A stretch of DNA of 13,285 nt from Acidobacteriota bacterium (GCA_020853255.1 JADYZI010000089.1:1-13285), one strand, 5' to 3'; counted from the first letter of the stretch, positions 1 through 8,310 are shown. Made by a program: numbers and translations. The notes: generated by a model not told the origin, from the sequence alone.

Positions 1-475
1 TAGCCGGCATAAGCTGCATCAGCCCGCTCGCGCCCTTTGGCGAGGTGGCGTTGATCTTAAACGTCGATTCCTGATGCATTTGCGCGTAGATCAAGAGCGG
101 GTCGATGCCGTATCGACGGCTCGAATCAACGATAAAAGCATCGTGCTGGAAATTTCCGGTGGTAAATCCCTTCATGTTGGCGTTTGACGCCATTGCGAAT
201 GTCCCGCGTGCCGGGGCCTCACGCGCCGCCAACCCGTCAGTGACCGAGACGACGTAGCGCGAACTCACGGTCTTTGCGACCAACCTATTTCCCTCCTCGG
301 TCGCACGGCCATTCCTTTTTTTAACGGCCTTGGCAACCAGGATCGGTGCCGGCGGACGATGGACCTGAACGCCTTGCGACCGGTCAAAGTTGTCCATACC
401 TCGCGGGCCGTTTTGCGCCATTACGGCGGCGGCAAGCGACAGGGGAACGATGAGAAAATAAAATACCTTGTTCAT
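1..475 (-). CDS. Secreted lytic transglycosylase (SLT family), 3' end outside the window
   Basis: The minus-strand frame opens with ATG at 475 and stays open to base 1, giving 158 residues; the C-terminus lies beyond the window. Residues 1-20 form a signal peptide: a short basic start (MNK), a hydrophobic core, and an AVMA/Q cleavage site. Residues 21-110 are a low-complexity, basic linker. From about residue 112 the SLT lysozyme-like domain begins ([16 protein letters not shown]), with the likely catalytic glutamate at 136 and the hallmark [10 protein letters not shown] at 148-157. Members of this family cleave the MurNAc-GlcNAc bond of peptidoglycan to give 1,6-anhydro ends, in the periplasm. 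The gene is divergent from the MgtE-N/CBS gene at 711. No convincing Shine-Dalgarno is visible before 475. The family call is firm; the subfamily (MltE/Slt-like) cannot be decided without the C-terminus. Confidence 0.9.
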   Translation of the reverse strand, partial: MNKVFYFLIVPLSLAAAVMAQNGPRGMDNFDRSQGVQVHRPPAPILVAKAVKKRNGRATEEGNRLVAKTVSSRYVVSVTDGLAAREAPARGTFAMASNANMKGFTTGNFQHDAFIVDSSRRYGIDPLLIYAQMHQESTFKINATSPKGASGLMQLMPA

Positions 476-710
476 TCGATGGGGAAGCGGGCCTGATCGG
501 CGAATACAGTCCGAGGGTTCTTGAAATTTGTGCGATTTTGCGTGATGTGAGGCCGCCGGCCGTCCGGCGAGTTTACCGGCCTTATTTATTACAAACGAGG
601 AATTCCGGCATTGTTCCAAATTTTTGCTGTCCAGAAGAACAAGGCAAAATGGGCGTTGTTTCTCATTGCGTCCTTGCCCGCGTGTGGGTTTCCGCATTAT
701 CTTTAAGCCG

Positions 711-1958
711 ATGCTCTACCTTTCGCAAATACTCGGCCGCCCGATCGTGGACAGCCGCAATGACAAGATCGCGTCGATAAGCGACGTGCTTGTGAGGTAT
801 GGCAGCGAGGATTATCCGCCGATTATCGGCCTTGTCGCCCGCCTTCGGAGACGCGATTTTTTTATCTCCAAGCGGAGCATCTCATTGATAAATATCCACG
901 GGGCACGGATGAGTTCGGTAAAGCTTGACCTGACGCCGTTCGAGCGGCGCGAGGGTGAAGTGCTTTTGGGAAAGGACGTTCTGGACAACCAGCTTATCGA
1001 CGTTGACGGAAAACGTGTTGTCCGCGTCAATGATGTCCAGTTGATCGACACCGGCGAGATCTGGCGTGTCGCCGGTGCCGACGTGAGCCTGCAAGGGTTT
1101 GTTCGGCGGCTTATGCCAAAAGGATTCTATGGTGCCAGCAGGCCGGTTGAGCTGCTTGATTGGGCCGATGTCGGCTATCTCGCCACCGATACGGCGACCG
1201 TCACGGTCCAGCTGAAGTCCTCAAAGGACAAACTTTCACGCCTCCACCCGGTGGAGATCGCGCAACTGGCCGAAACGCTTTCGCCTATTCACCGCACCGA
1301 GGTGGTAGAAAGCCTGGACGACGAAACGGCCGCTGACACGCTGGAAGAAATGTCGACCGAGGCCCAGGCCCGCATCCTCGAGGAACTTGACGAAGAGCGT
1401 GCCGCCGACATTCTTGAGGAAATGTCCCCTGACGACGCCGTTGATGTGCTCGATGAAATGGATGAAGAAAAAGCTCAGGAGCTTTTCGACCTGATGGAGG
1501 ACGAGGAAAAGGCGGACGTCGCCGAGCTGATGGCATTTGAGCACGACACGGCGGGCGGGCTGATGACCACTGAGTTCGTTACATTTGCCCGCGGCCTGAC
1601 GGTGGGCGACGCTATCCGCAGCCTGCGTGAGATGGCCGAGACGCCGAATATGATCTATTACATGTACGTCGTCGAAGAAGAAGGATCATGGAAGCTGGCC
1701 GGCCTTATCTCGCTCCGTTCGTTGATCCTGGCGGACCCGACGAAAAAACTTGAAGATGTAATGCGGACCGATTTTCGCTTTGCCCATCCTTCCGAATTTG
1801 CCGAGGACGTCGCCCAAACCATCGCGGAATACAATCTTCTCGCGCTGCCCGTCATTGACGACGAGGGCGACATTGCCGGCATAGTCACGGTCGATGACGC
1901 AATGGAGATATTGCTCCCGAAAAATCTGCAGCGGCGATTGCCAAGGCTGTTTGGCTAG
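711..1958 (+). CDS. Soluble MgtE-N / CBS-domain protein with PRC-barrel-like N-terminus
   Basis: This is a 415-aa cytoplasmic protein. The ATG at 711 ([11 protein letters not shown]) was chosen because the PRC-barrel-like sequence starts there; the upstream ATG at 624 would add 29 residues of Arg/Cys-rich sequence unlike any domain. Neither start has a strong ribosome site. Residues 1-75 and 80-155 look like two PRC-barrel-type units ([39 protein letters not shown]). Residues 179-283 are the acidic helical MgtE-N superhelix ([14 protein letters not shown]... through [12 protein letters not shown] at 279-290). Two CBS domains follow at about 285-346 and 347-403. In MgtE channels these parts sense Mg2+ and gate the pore, but no membrane segment is present here, so this is not itself a transporter. 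In other genomes similar proteins sit beside Nramp-type metal transporters (recalled, not checked); no such neighbour is seen here. The role is probably metal or nucleotide sensing, by inference. Confidence 0.85.
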   Translation: MLYLSQILGRPIVDSRNDKIASISDVLVRYGSEDYPPIIGLVARLRRRDFFISKRSISLINIHGARMSSVKLDLTPFERREGEVLLGKDVLDNQLIDVDGKRVVRVNDVQLIDTGEIWRVAGADVSLQGFVRRLMPKGFYGASRPVELLDWADVGYLATDTATVTVQLKSSKDKLSRLHPVEIAQLAETLSPIHRTEVVESLDDETAADTLEEMSTEAQARILEELDEERAADILEEMSPDDAVDVLDEMDEEKAQELFDLMEDEEKADVAELMAFEHDTAGGLMTTEFVTFARGLTVGDAIRSLREMAETPNMIYYMYVVEEEGSWKLAGLISLRSLILADPTKKLEDVMRTDFRFAHPSEFAEDVAQTIAEYNLLALPVIDDEGDIAGIVTVDDAMEILLPKNLQRRLPRLFG

Positions 1959-1987
1959 AGGACGCAGTCCTGAGCGTGGCCCGCCGA

Positions 1988-2090
1988 GTCAGAACCGCCT
2001 GCGGTAGCGGGTGGTTGAAGAATGGCCGTTTTTAACTCCGCGTCGTATGTTGTGCAAGTTAAACCAAACGCTATCGCAGGTGGTTGTGAC
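1988..2090. repeat. Palindromic element with ~29-bp inverted ends between convergent genes
   Basis: The left end (1988-2016, starting GTCAGAACC) and the reverse complement of the right end (2062-2090, starting GTCACAACC) match at 24 of 29 positions, around a 45-bp centre. Each end is itself roughly palindromic (AACCGCC ... GGTGGTT). Immediately right of it, 2098-2111 carries a partial unit ending GCGGGTTCATC, also seen at 5898-5908. The element lies between the stop of the MgtE-N/CBS gene (1958) and the stop of the giant NTPase gene (2150), so as RNA it could fold on either strand and act as a bidirectional terminator; this is inference. Related units occur at 5891-5966 and 10603-10660. No transposase is visible, so it resembles a MITE or REP-type repeat. 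Confidence 0.75.
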
Positions 2091-2149
2091 AAGATCGCGG
2101 CGGCGGGTTCATCGCCCGAGAAAAACCCCAGGCATCGTTTCATAAAGTT

Positions 2150-5100
2150 CTATTCAGGCAGATTCATCCGTTTCAGCAAACTCTTGTATCGCGGGTCGTC
2201 GCGGAGGGTTTCAAAATGGATCCGCCATATGATGTCCGGCAAGGAGCCGTGGCGGTTTTCGAGATCTTTTTCCAGCCACTCGAACGCCTTGCCCCTGTCG
2301 CCCAAGCCTGCGTAAACCGATGCGATATATTGCCCGTTCGATTCGTTTTTCGCAAATTTTTCTTCTAGCTCTCCCGCAATGGCGATCGCAAGCTCGCGTT
2401 TTCCGGTTACGGCATAGCCGTAGCCCAATCCCCGCAACCTTACGGCCGACCTTTTGCTCAATTCGACGGCCCTTTCCAGATGAGCTATGCCCTCTTCGTT
2501 TCGCCCAAGTTTGAGATACGACGCACCCAAATTTTCGTGCGCCGCCGAAAATGTCGGGTCGAGCTCAATAATTTTGAGCATCGTTCTAACACTTGAATCA
2601 TGGTCGTTCAGCATTTGGTAGGCGTCCGAGACGTTAACGCCAATGATGCTTGAAAGCGGGTCGAGCTTTTCCGCCTGTTTTATCACCGCCGCCGTCTCTT
2701 CAAACCGTCCGAGCGATCTTAGCAGGATCGAATACCAATGATATGAGGTCGCATAGTTTGGGTTAAGGTCGATCGCCCGTTTAAATTCGGCCTCGGATTC
2801 CTTCCATTTCCAGGCGAATTTATTGATAAGGCCGAGCGTTGCGTGCGGCTCCGCCAAGCGGTTGTCGAGTGCGATCGCCCGTTGGGCAAACGCCGTCGCC
2901 TGCGGCAGTGATTCGAGCGTCGGCGTACCGGCGTATTCTCCATAAACTGTGTAGCAATCGGCCAAACCGGCGTACGCGAGCGCATAGTTCGGGTCGCTGT
3001 CGGTTGCAAACTTGAATTGCTCGATCGCCTTTAACAAATTTTCCTTTGTTCGCCTGTTCCAGTAATAACGGCCTTTTAAATATGCCTGATAGGCTTCCGG
3101 GCTGACGGTTGCGGTTTGGGTTACTTGCGATTCCTCTTCACCCGAAAGTTTTGATCTCAGCTTGTTCGAAACATCTTTCGCGATATCGCTTTGCAGGCTG
3201 ACGAGATCGGATGTAGTGCGAACGTACTGTTCGCTCCAAACAACGCGGTTTCTGAGAGCATCGACAAGCTCCAGGTTAAGTGTTAGCTGCTCGCCACGCT
3301 GCACGATCCGCCCGCTCAAAACGCCTTCTACATCCAACTCCCTGGCGATGGTTGCCACGTCAGTGTCCTTGCCCTTATATCGAAAGACGGCGGAGCGCGG
3401 TTTTACATCAAGGTCGGCTAAATTCGACAAGCCTCTGATGAGCGTCTCGGTCATGCCATCCGAAAGATATTCGACATCGGCGTTGCCGCCTTCATTGACG
3501 AACGGCATCACGGCGATCGATCCGATCTGGCCGCCCGGTGAAAGATACCTGTAACCAAGAGATCCGCCAAGCACGACAACCATTAACACAGCGCCCGCCG
3601 CGAGCCATGCCAGCCTGTGTTTCTTTACTTCACGAACAATGTACTCGGCACTCGAAACGCTCTCGGCCGTTATGGTTGGCGAAAAGTTTTCCGAAGATCG
3701 AACAAATGCCTGAGTTGGAATGGTTGTCGCCGCCGATGGCGAATCGCGGCTGACGCGATTCAACGCCTTTGTGGACCGCCACTCATTTTCGTCCACGCGG
3801 GCAAGGGCTATCGCGTCCTTGACGGATAATGACTTTCCCTGACGCTGGGCAAGCGTAAAACGATCTTCGCCGATCGCCGCTCGGGCTTCGTCAAGATAGC
3901 GTTCCAAAAACAGGCGATCGACCTCCTCTATCTGGTATCCGGCCGCATCGTATATCGCCTCCATCGCGCCGCTCAAACGGGCCGCCCTTTCCATCTCGCC
4001 GCCGATCACCGCGAGTGCGGCAAACCTTTCGAGCGCGTAGCCGACACTGACGCTGCTTCCCATCTCCTCGCTGAGCTTCATCGATTCGAGCGTGTGTGCG
4101 TGCGATGCCTGATAATCTTTCATCTCGCACGCGACAGCCGCAAGATTGATCGCGGCGAGCATATTCAGGTGCTGAAATCCGTTTTGCCTCGCGAGAAGGA
4201 GAGTTTCTTCGTACAGCTTTTGTGCCGCCGGATAATCTTCACGATGGCGGGCAAGCTCGCCCAGGGCATTGGCCAGCTCGGCGGCCTCAAATGTTTCACC
4301 TGCTTCGCGGGCCATTGCCAACGCGTCCTCAAAAAACTTTTGCGCGCCTGTAAAATCGCCCTTGTTGTGTTTCGCCGTTCCAACGCTGTGAAGCGCGTTG
4401 ATCATCAGCTTCTTTTCACCGGTTTCGAGCGCGATCGTCAAACCCTTTTCCGCAAACGTCACTGCAGCATCGAAGTTGCCCCGATTCCAACTCAAGCTGC
4501 TGATGCCGCGATAGGCCGATGCAAGCAATGTTGGATCGGCCGTCTCGCCGTTTGCATCAAGGATACGCTGCGTCCATTCGACCCCTTCGGAAAGGTGTCC
4601 GCGACGCCACCAAAATCGCTGGATCGACGACGCGATCCTGAGCGCTGCTTCTGGCTCGTTCTCGACCGACCAATTCAGGGCCGCTCTTAAGTTCTCATGG
4701 TCCAGTTCGAGCCTTTCCATCCACTCGGCGGCTCGTGCGCCGCGTAGTTCCGGTTCGGCGAGGGTCGTGAATTCAGCGTAAAAAGCCGCATGCGCCCGTC
4801 GGGCCTCTTCGACCGTGCCGCTTTGCGCTAATTTTTCGAACGCGAATTCGCGCACGACGACCAGCATGCGAAAACGCGGCTCGCCGTCTTGCTGGTTCGT
4901 CCGCTCGATCAGGTTTTTGTCAAGCAATGAGGAAACGGTATCAAGAATTTCACCGCCTCGGTCGGCGCCGACAGCTTCCACAGACTCGATCGTAAAGCCG
5001 CCCGCAAAGACCGACAGGCGGTCGAGAAGCTGCTTTTCTTCGGCGTTGAGCAGGTCGTAGCTCCACGCGATCGCGCCGCGCATCGTTTGGCGGCGTTCGG

Positions 5101-6073
5101 GCAGGTCCTTGGCTCCGCCGGTCAGAAATTTTAGAGAACTTGAAAGGCGGGACAGGATCGTCTGCGGCTCGAAAAGCTTAATGCGTGCCGCCGCGAGTTC
5201 GATCGCGAAAGGAAGGCCGTCCAGCCGCCGGCAGATCGCCGCGACATCGGCGGCGTTCGCCTCCGTCAACGCAAAATCGGGCTTGACGCCCCTGGCACGC
5301 TCGACAAAAAATCTGATCGCTTCATAACCGGACAATGCTGCCGCGGACAAACGGTCATCTTCCGCCGGCAGGGCAAGCGGTGAAACCGCAAACTCGTGTT
5401 CCGCGCGCAAACGCAAAAGCTCGCGGCTCGTAACGAGGATCGTAAGATTCGAGGACTCTGCGATCAGCTTCACGATGTCCGGTGCGGCACCGGCAACCTG
5501 TTCGAAATTATCCAAAACGAGCAGCACTTTTTTCGCTGCGAAATGATCCGTCAACGCATCAAGGATCGGCCCGCTACCCGACTCTTTTACGCCAAGCGTT
5601 TGCGCGATAATTGGAACTACCAGCTTGATATCAGTTATCGGCGCCAGGCTGACGAAATAGACGCCGTCGGGAAAGTTCAAAAGCATTCGCCACGCGACGG
5701 CCTGCGCAAGCCGCGTTTTGCCCGTTCCGCCGACACCGGTCATCGTCAAAAGCCGAATGTTCCCGCGGCCCAGCAAACCCTCGATCTCCGCGATCTCCTT
5801 TTCACGTCCGACGAGCGTCGTAAGGTCATCGATAAGATTATTCGGCGATGCTGAAAATGCTTTCTGAGAATGATCTTCCGAGTGAAGTATCGCCGTAGCG
5901 GGTTCATCCGTTGGAAACCCAGTCGCTACCGGTCCCGGTTGTGACTTGGAGCCGCCTGAAGGCGGCACCCCAAACTGAGCCGCCGGGCCTTCGAGCAGCG
6001 CATTGCCATCGTCGAGACAATACAGCAGAGTGTCGTCGTAATAATCCCGTCTGCATTCTGGGCATCGTTTCAT
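2150..6073 (-). CDS. Giant zinc-ribbon / STAND NTPase / TPR / TolB-like / TPR membrane protein
   Basis: The protein is 1307 aa. It starts MKRCPECRRDYYDD with YCLDDG at 18-23, a zinc-ribbon-like N-terminus that supports this ATG, although no clear Shine-Dalgarno precedes it. Residues 32-62 are a Pro/Gly-rich linker encoded by palindromic repeats. An NB-ARC/STAND-type ATPase follows: P-loop GVGGTGKT at 113-120, Walker B LLVLDNFEQ at 184-192, TSREL at 215-219, and GLPFAIELAAAR at 286-297. Helical TPR-like repeats cover about 440-740. A single membrane helix lies near 821-844, preceded by KKHR, so the positive-inside rule puts the NTPase in the cytoplasm and the rest in the periplasm. Residues 849-975 resemble the TolB/FlgO N-terminal domain (IAVMPFVNEG, YLSDGMTETL). 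TPRs fill 993-1300. Related AfsR/LuxR-type NTPases are signalling proteins, but no HTH or BTAD output domain was seen. It may couple an envelope signal to NTPase switching; the ligand is unknown. Confidence 0.85.
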   Translation of the reverse strand: MKRCPECRRDYYDDTLLYCLDDGNALLEGPAAQFGVPPSGGSKSQPGPVATGFPTDEPATAILHSEDHSQKAFSASPNNLIDDLTTLVGREKEIAEIEGLLGRGNIRLLTMTGVGGTGKTRLAQAVAWRMLLNFPDGVYFVSLAPITDIKLVVPIIAQTLGVKESGSGPILDALTDHFAAKKVLLVLDNFEQVAGAAPDIVKLIAESSNLTILVTSRELLRLRAEHEFAVSPLALPAEDDRLSAAALSGYEAIRFFVERARGVKPDFALTEANAADVAAICRRLDGLPFAIELAAARIKLFEPQTILSRLSSSLKFLTGGAKDLPERRQTMRGAIAWSYDLLNAEEKQLLDRLSVFAGGFTIESVEAVGADRGGEILDTVSSLLDKNLIERTNQQDGEPRFRMLVVVREFAFEKLAQSGTVEEARRAHAAFYAEFTTLAEPELRGARAAEWMERLELDHENLRAALNWSVENEPEAALRIASSIQRFWWRRGHLSEGVEWTQRILDANGETADPTLLASAYRGISSLSWNRGNFDAAVTFAEKGLTIALETGEKKLMINALHSVGTAKHNKGDFTGAQKFFEDALAMAREAGETFEAAELANALGELARHREDYPAAQKLYEETLLLARQNGFQHLNMLAAINLAAVACEMKDYQASHAHTLESMKLSEEMGSSVSVGYALERFAALAVIGGEMERAARLSGAMEAIYDAAGYQIEEVDRLFLERYLDEARAAIGEDRFTLAQRQGKSLSVKDAIALARVDENEWRSTKALNRVSRDSPSAATTIPTQAFVRSSENFSPTITAESVSSAEYIVREVKKHRLAWLAAGAVLMVVVLGGSLGYRYLSPGGQIGSIAVMPFVNEGGNADVEYLSDGMTETLIRGLSNLADLDVKPRSAVFRYKGKDTDVATIARELDVEGVLSGRIVQRGEQLTLNLELVDALRNRVVWSEQYVRTTSDLVSLQSDIAKDVSNKLRSKLSGEEESQVTQTATVSPEAYQAYLKGRYYWNRRTKENLLKAIEQFKFATDSDPNYALAYAGLADCYTVYGEYAGTPTLESLPQATAFAQRAIALDNRLAEPHATLGLINKFAWKWKESEAEFKRAIDLNPNYATSYHWYSILLRSLGRFEETAAVIKQAEKLDPLSSIIGVNVSDAYQMLNDHDSSVRTMLKIIELDPTFSAAHENLGASYLKLGRNEEGIAHLERAVELSKRSAVRLRGLGYGYAVTGKRELAIAIAGELEEKFAKNESNGQYIASVYAGLGDRGKAFEWLEKDLENRHGSLPDIIWRIHFETLRDDPRYKSLLKRMNLPE
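5891..5966. repeat. Palindromic repeat cluster in frame inside the NTPase gene
   Basis: Two hairpins lie inside the coding sequence for residues about 36-61. The first pairs GTAGCG (5895-5900) and GGTT (5901-5904) with AACC (5916-5919) and CGCTAC (5924-5929), with a 4-nt bulge on one side. The second is the perfect pair GCCGCCT / AGGCGGC at 5951-5966 with a 2-nt loop. The stretch 5916-5945, read on the minus strand, starts GTCACAACC and contains GGTAGCG at the same spacing as the ends of the 1988-2090 element, so it is a member of that family. The encoded peptide is Pro/Gly-rich (FGVPPSGGSKS, TDEPATAIL), lies between the zinc ribbon and the NTPase domain, and keeps the frame. Confidence 0.7.
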
Positions 6074-6112
6074 GGGGTTAGATCGTCATTGTGCAACCGC
6101 GTACAAATAAAC

Positions 6113-6126
6113 TCCGGCTAGCCGGA
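6113..6126 (-). terminator. Likely intrinsic terminator of the deacylase gene
   Basis: TCCGGCTAGCCGGA is a perfect 14-bp palindrome 7 bp past the deacylase stop codon (6133-6135). On the minus strand it is followed by GTTTATTTG, a moderate T-rich tract. It lies in the 59-bp gap before the giant NTPase gene, so it would separate the two transcripts or attenuate read-through. The stem is short and the T tract is interrupted. Confidence 0.45.
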
Positions 6127-6132
6127 TCTCGA

Positions 6133-7611
6133 TCACATTTGCGAACGCCGAATTGCCTTGCCCGGTTTTGCGTTTTCGACGATCTTTTCATCGCGGACGA
6201 CGAAGGTGCCGCCGACCAGTACATGACGTATGCCTTCGGAGTATAGCGCCGGTTGTTCGAATGTTGCGCGGTCAATGACGGTTGCCGGGTCAAAAATGGT
6301 GATGTCGGCATCGGCGCCGACCTTTATGCGCCCTTTCGACCGCATTGCGGGAACAACTTTTTCCAGACGCCGCGCCGGAAGCAGCGACATTTTGCGGATC
6401 GCATCCATCAGCGACAACGCCTTTTGCTCGCGAACATAAACCCCAAGCACGCGTGCAAATGTGCCGACGCCGCGCGGGTGTCCCTTGCCTTTATCTATCA
6501 ATCCATCGCTGGCAACGATAACCCGCGGATTTGCGGCGGCCATTCGCGCGATCTCTTCCGGTATCGCATGGCCGATGACCATACCTCCTTCTTTTCGGTA
6601 ACGGGCAAAGCTCTCAGCCGTCAGACGTTCGCCGGTCGCCACCCATTGCAGGTCCTTATATGTAATGCCAAAACTTTCTTGCCAGCCATCGTTATATATC
6701 GCCGAGTCGAGCCGCGTTTGCGTTGCTGTGTATGGATAGGCCTCGGTCGTTACATCGACGCCGGTCCGGGCAGCGCCTTCGATCATTTGCAGACACGTTG
6801 CCGTCTGCCGCAAACATGTGCTGGTAATGTGTACGAGGTGAAGCGATGCACCTGTCCCGGCCGCGTCGGCGAGAACTTCCTGCAATCCACCGACGCCGCT
6901 GCCCGGTTCGATCGATCCGGCGTGACGGACATGAACGTAATTTGCCACGCCGTACTTTGCCGAAAGCGCAAATAGATCGAACACCTCTTTCCGTGTCGTC
7001 GTCGGTACATAGTTGATGCCAAAGCCGATGCCGAGCGCGCCGTCATCCAAGCCCTGCCTGATCGTTTCCGTTATCTGGCGGACCTCATCGGGCGTCGCCG
7101 GGCGATTCATCGCGTTATCGCGCGGCAGCCATTGTCCGCTGTCTTTCATCACTGCCATCTTTGCCGCGATGTGTCCGACCGTTGCACCGAAGTTGATAAG
7201 CGACTTTCCTTCACGCTCGGCATACCACGCCGCGACCGGCGACGCTCCGACCTCCATCTCCAATGCAGTCGTCACGCCGTCGCGTGCCTTATAGCGATAA
7301 TTCTCGTCATCCTGGCCGTGCGAATGCAGATCGATAAAGCCCGGAGCGACGACCAAACCTTTGGCGTCGATAACGGTCGTCCCGCGCAATGGCTGCGTCG
7401 AAACCGCCGCGACCTTTCCCTTTCGAATACCGACAAAACGAACCGCATCAAGTCCCGATTCCGGGTCCATCACACGCCCGTTTGCAATAACAACATCAAA
7501 TGCCGCCGCGTTTTGGGCGATAACACGCGAAAACTGTGCGGCCTGCAAGATCGGTACCCCGATCAAACCCGCAAGCCAAAGTTTTGCAATAAACCGTGAG
7601 CCAATTTTCAT
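6133..7611 (-). CDS. Exported N-acyl-D-amino-acid deacylase-like amidohydrolase
   Basis: The protein is 492 aa. Residues 1-33 look like an export signal: basic start, hydrophobic LWLAGLIGVPILQAA, then an Ala/Gln region. The amidohydrolase fold follows: an N-terminal beta-sandwich strand (FDVVIANGRVMDPESG at 39-54), the metal motif DLHSHG at 94-99 (His96, His98), an EMEVGAS strand with Glu118/Glu120, His227 and His230 in HVRH, HIT at 261-263, the catalytic-type Asp369 in VIVASDG, and a C-terminal GRIKVGADADITIFDP at 427-442. This pattern matches the D-aminoacylase/dihydroorotase-like branch, which hydrolyses N-acyl-D-amino acids at a zinc centre. Substrate range cannot be read from the sequence. 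The start at 7611 has AGGAG at 7618-7622, 6 nt upstream. Exported deacylases of this type may salvage D-amino acids from peptidoglycan or peptides. Confidence 0.85.
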   Translation of the reverse strand: MKIGSRFIAKLWLAGLIGVPILQAAQFSRVIAQNAAAFDVVIANGRVMDPESGLDAVRFVGIRKGKVAAVSTQPLRGTTVIDAKGLVVAPGFIDLHSHGQDDENYRYKARDGVTTALEMEVGASPVAAWYAEREGKSLINFGATVGHIAAKMAVMKDSGQWLPRDNAMNRPATPDEVRQITETIRQGLDDGALGIGFGINYVPTTTRKEVFDLFALSAKYGVANYVHVRHAGSIEPGSGVGGLQEVLADAAGTGASLHLVHITSTCLRQTATCLQMIEGAARTGVDVTTEAYPYTATQTRLDSAIYNDGWQESFGITYKDLQWVATGERLTAESFARYRKEGGMVIGHAIPEEIARMAAANPRVIVASDGLIDKGKGHPRGVGTFARVLGVYVREQKALSLMDAIRKMSLLPARRLEKVVPAMRSKGRIKVGADADITIFDPATVIDRATFEQPALYSEGIRHVLVGGTFVVRDEKIVENAKPGKAIRRSQM

Positions 7612-7932
7612 TATTTTCTCCTATGTCCAACAAACTTCAGTTGAAAGATCGAGGATGTCCAAAAAGGCAGTAATCAGGTGATTCTTATGCTCCGTAGGAG
7701 CAAAATATTTATAGAATTAATGAAAAAGAAAGAAACAAGCCCCGTTGGGGGCGGCATTAAATTCAAGCATGTCAATAATATGCCGCTCCTACGGAGCTTC
7801 CGGAATCCTTTGAACCTGTTCTATAAACATGACGCTCCTACGGAGCTAAAAGCAAAACTTTCTGATTTTCAGTCAGCCTGCTCTTCCAGGCAAGTTCGTG
7901 AATGCCGTTCGAAAGCGCCGCGGTAACAAATG
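7612..7932. other. Gene-free stretch with ribosome site and palindromic repeats
   Basis: No convincing gene lies in these 321 bases. The left edge holds the Shine-Dalgarno of the deacylase gene (AGGAG as CTCCT at 7618-7622). The centre (7689-7846) is occupied by short palindromic repeats described separately. Open frames over this area have low-complexity translations and no family resemblance. The right part (7850-7932) shows nothing recognisable. Confidence 0.6.
7689..7846. repeat. Cluster of three GCTCC-GTA-GGAGC palindromes
   Basis: A 13-bp palindrome with 5-bp arms occurs three times: GCTCCGTAGGAGC at 7689-7701 (plus orientation) and its reverse complement GCTCCTACGGAGC at 7785-7797 and 7834-7846. 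The flanks are also shared. Copy 1 is followed by AAAATATTTATAGAA, and copy 3 read on the minus strand by GTCATGTTTATAGAA; copy 2 on the minus strand is followed by GGCATATTATTGACATG. A short CCCGTTGGGGGCGGCAT motif lies at 7741-7757. Spacing is irregular (96 and 49 bp between starts) and orientation mixed, so this is a dispersed REP-like family and not a CRISPR array. Confidence 0.8.
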
Positions 7933-8310
7933 TCAATCTTCCGGGTGCAGATAGAAGACCTTGCTGATGATCTTCCATTCGCCGTCGGTTTTGAGCAGCG
8001 TGAACATGTCCGTAAACTTGTGGCCGGTCCAGTTGTCGAGTTCGAGGCGGACCGTGGCGATCGTGCCTCCGATATCGATCGCTGCGATATTCGACGTCAA
8101 TTCCGCCGCCGGGCCATTACCGTCGTTCCAGTCGAATAATCCCTGAATCGGCCCGCCAAAAAGGTCCGGCCCGATGTAGCCGTAAATGGTCGCGCCCTCA
8201 TGAAACGCGGGCTTCATTTCATCACTTCGGCCAGAAATTCCGCCGTCGATATATTGTTGAATAGTGGCCGCAATGGCCTCGCGGTCGTTTGCAGTCGCGG
8301 GTGCGCTCAT
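7933..8310 (-). CDS. Small lumazine-binding-type / NTF2-like (SnoaL fold) protein
   Basis: The protein is 125 aa. The ATG at 8310 (MSAPATANDREAIAATIQQY) is preferred over the in-frame ATG at 8400: GGAGGA lies at 8322-8327, 11 nt upstream, and the family domain begins within the first 10 residues. The sequence has the alpha+beta cone layout: an N-terminal helix (EAIAATIQQYIDGGISG), a strand with FHEGATIYGYIG, and final strands AIDIGGTIATVRLELDN, FTDMFTLLKTDGEWKIISKVF. This is the pattern of the putative lumazine-binding (Lumazine_bd_2) branch of the NTF2-like superfamily. Members are small cytoplasmic proteins, many without a known reaction. No signal peptide or membrane segment is present. 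The fold is confident; ligand and role are unknown. The gene stands alone between two repeat- or hairpin-bearing gaps. Confidence 0.8.
   Translation of the reverse strand: MSAPATANDREAIAATIQQYIDGGISGRSDEMKPAFHEGATIYGYIGPDLFGGPIQGLFDWNDGNGPAAELTSNIAAIDIGGTIATVRLELDNWTGHKFTDMFTLLKTDGEWKIISKVFYLHPED

Noticed and set aside
538..780. Plus-strand open frame of 80 aa overlapping the start of the MgtE-N/CBS gene
   Set aside because: Arg/Ser/Cys-rich translation without domain signal, overlapping the well-supported gene in another frame.
2131..2143. GGCATCGTTTCAT repeated at 6061-6073, where it forms the start of the giant NTPase gene; first taken as a duplicated gene start
   Set aside because: A 13-bp match is expected by chance a few times in a window of this size, and the similarity does not extend into the zinc-ribbon codons.
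2022..2315. Plus-strand open frame of 97 aa
   Set aside because: It runs over the palindromic element and antisense to the end of the giant NTPase gene; the translation is low in family signal.
7689..7846. Possible CRISPR array
   Set aside because: Only three 13-bp palindromes, in mixed orientation and with irregular spacing; no spacer-like regularity and no cas genes.
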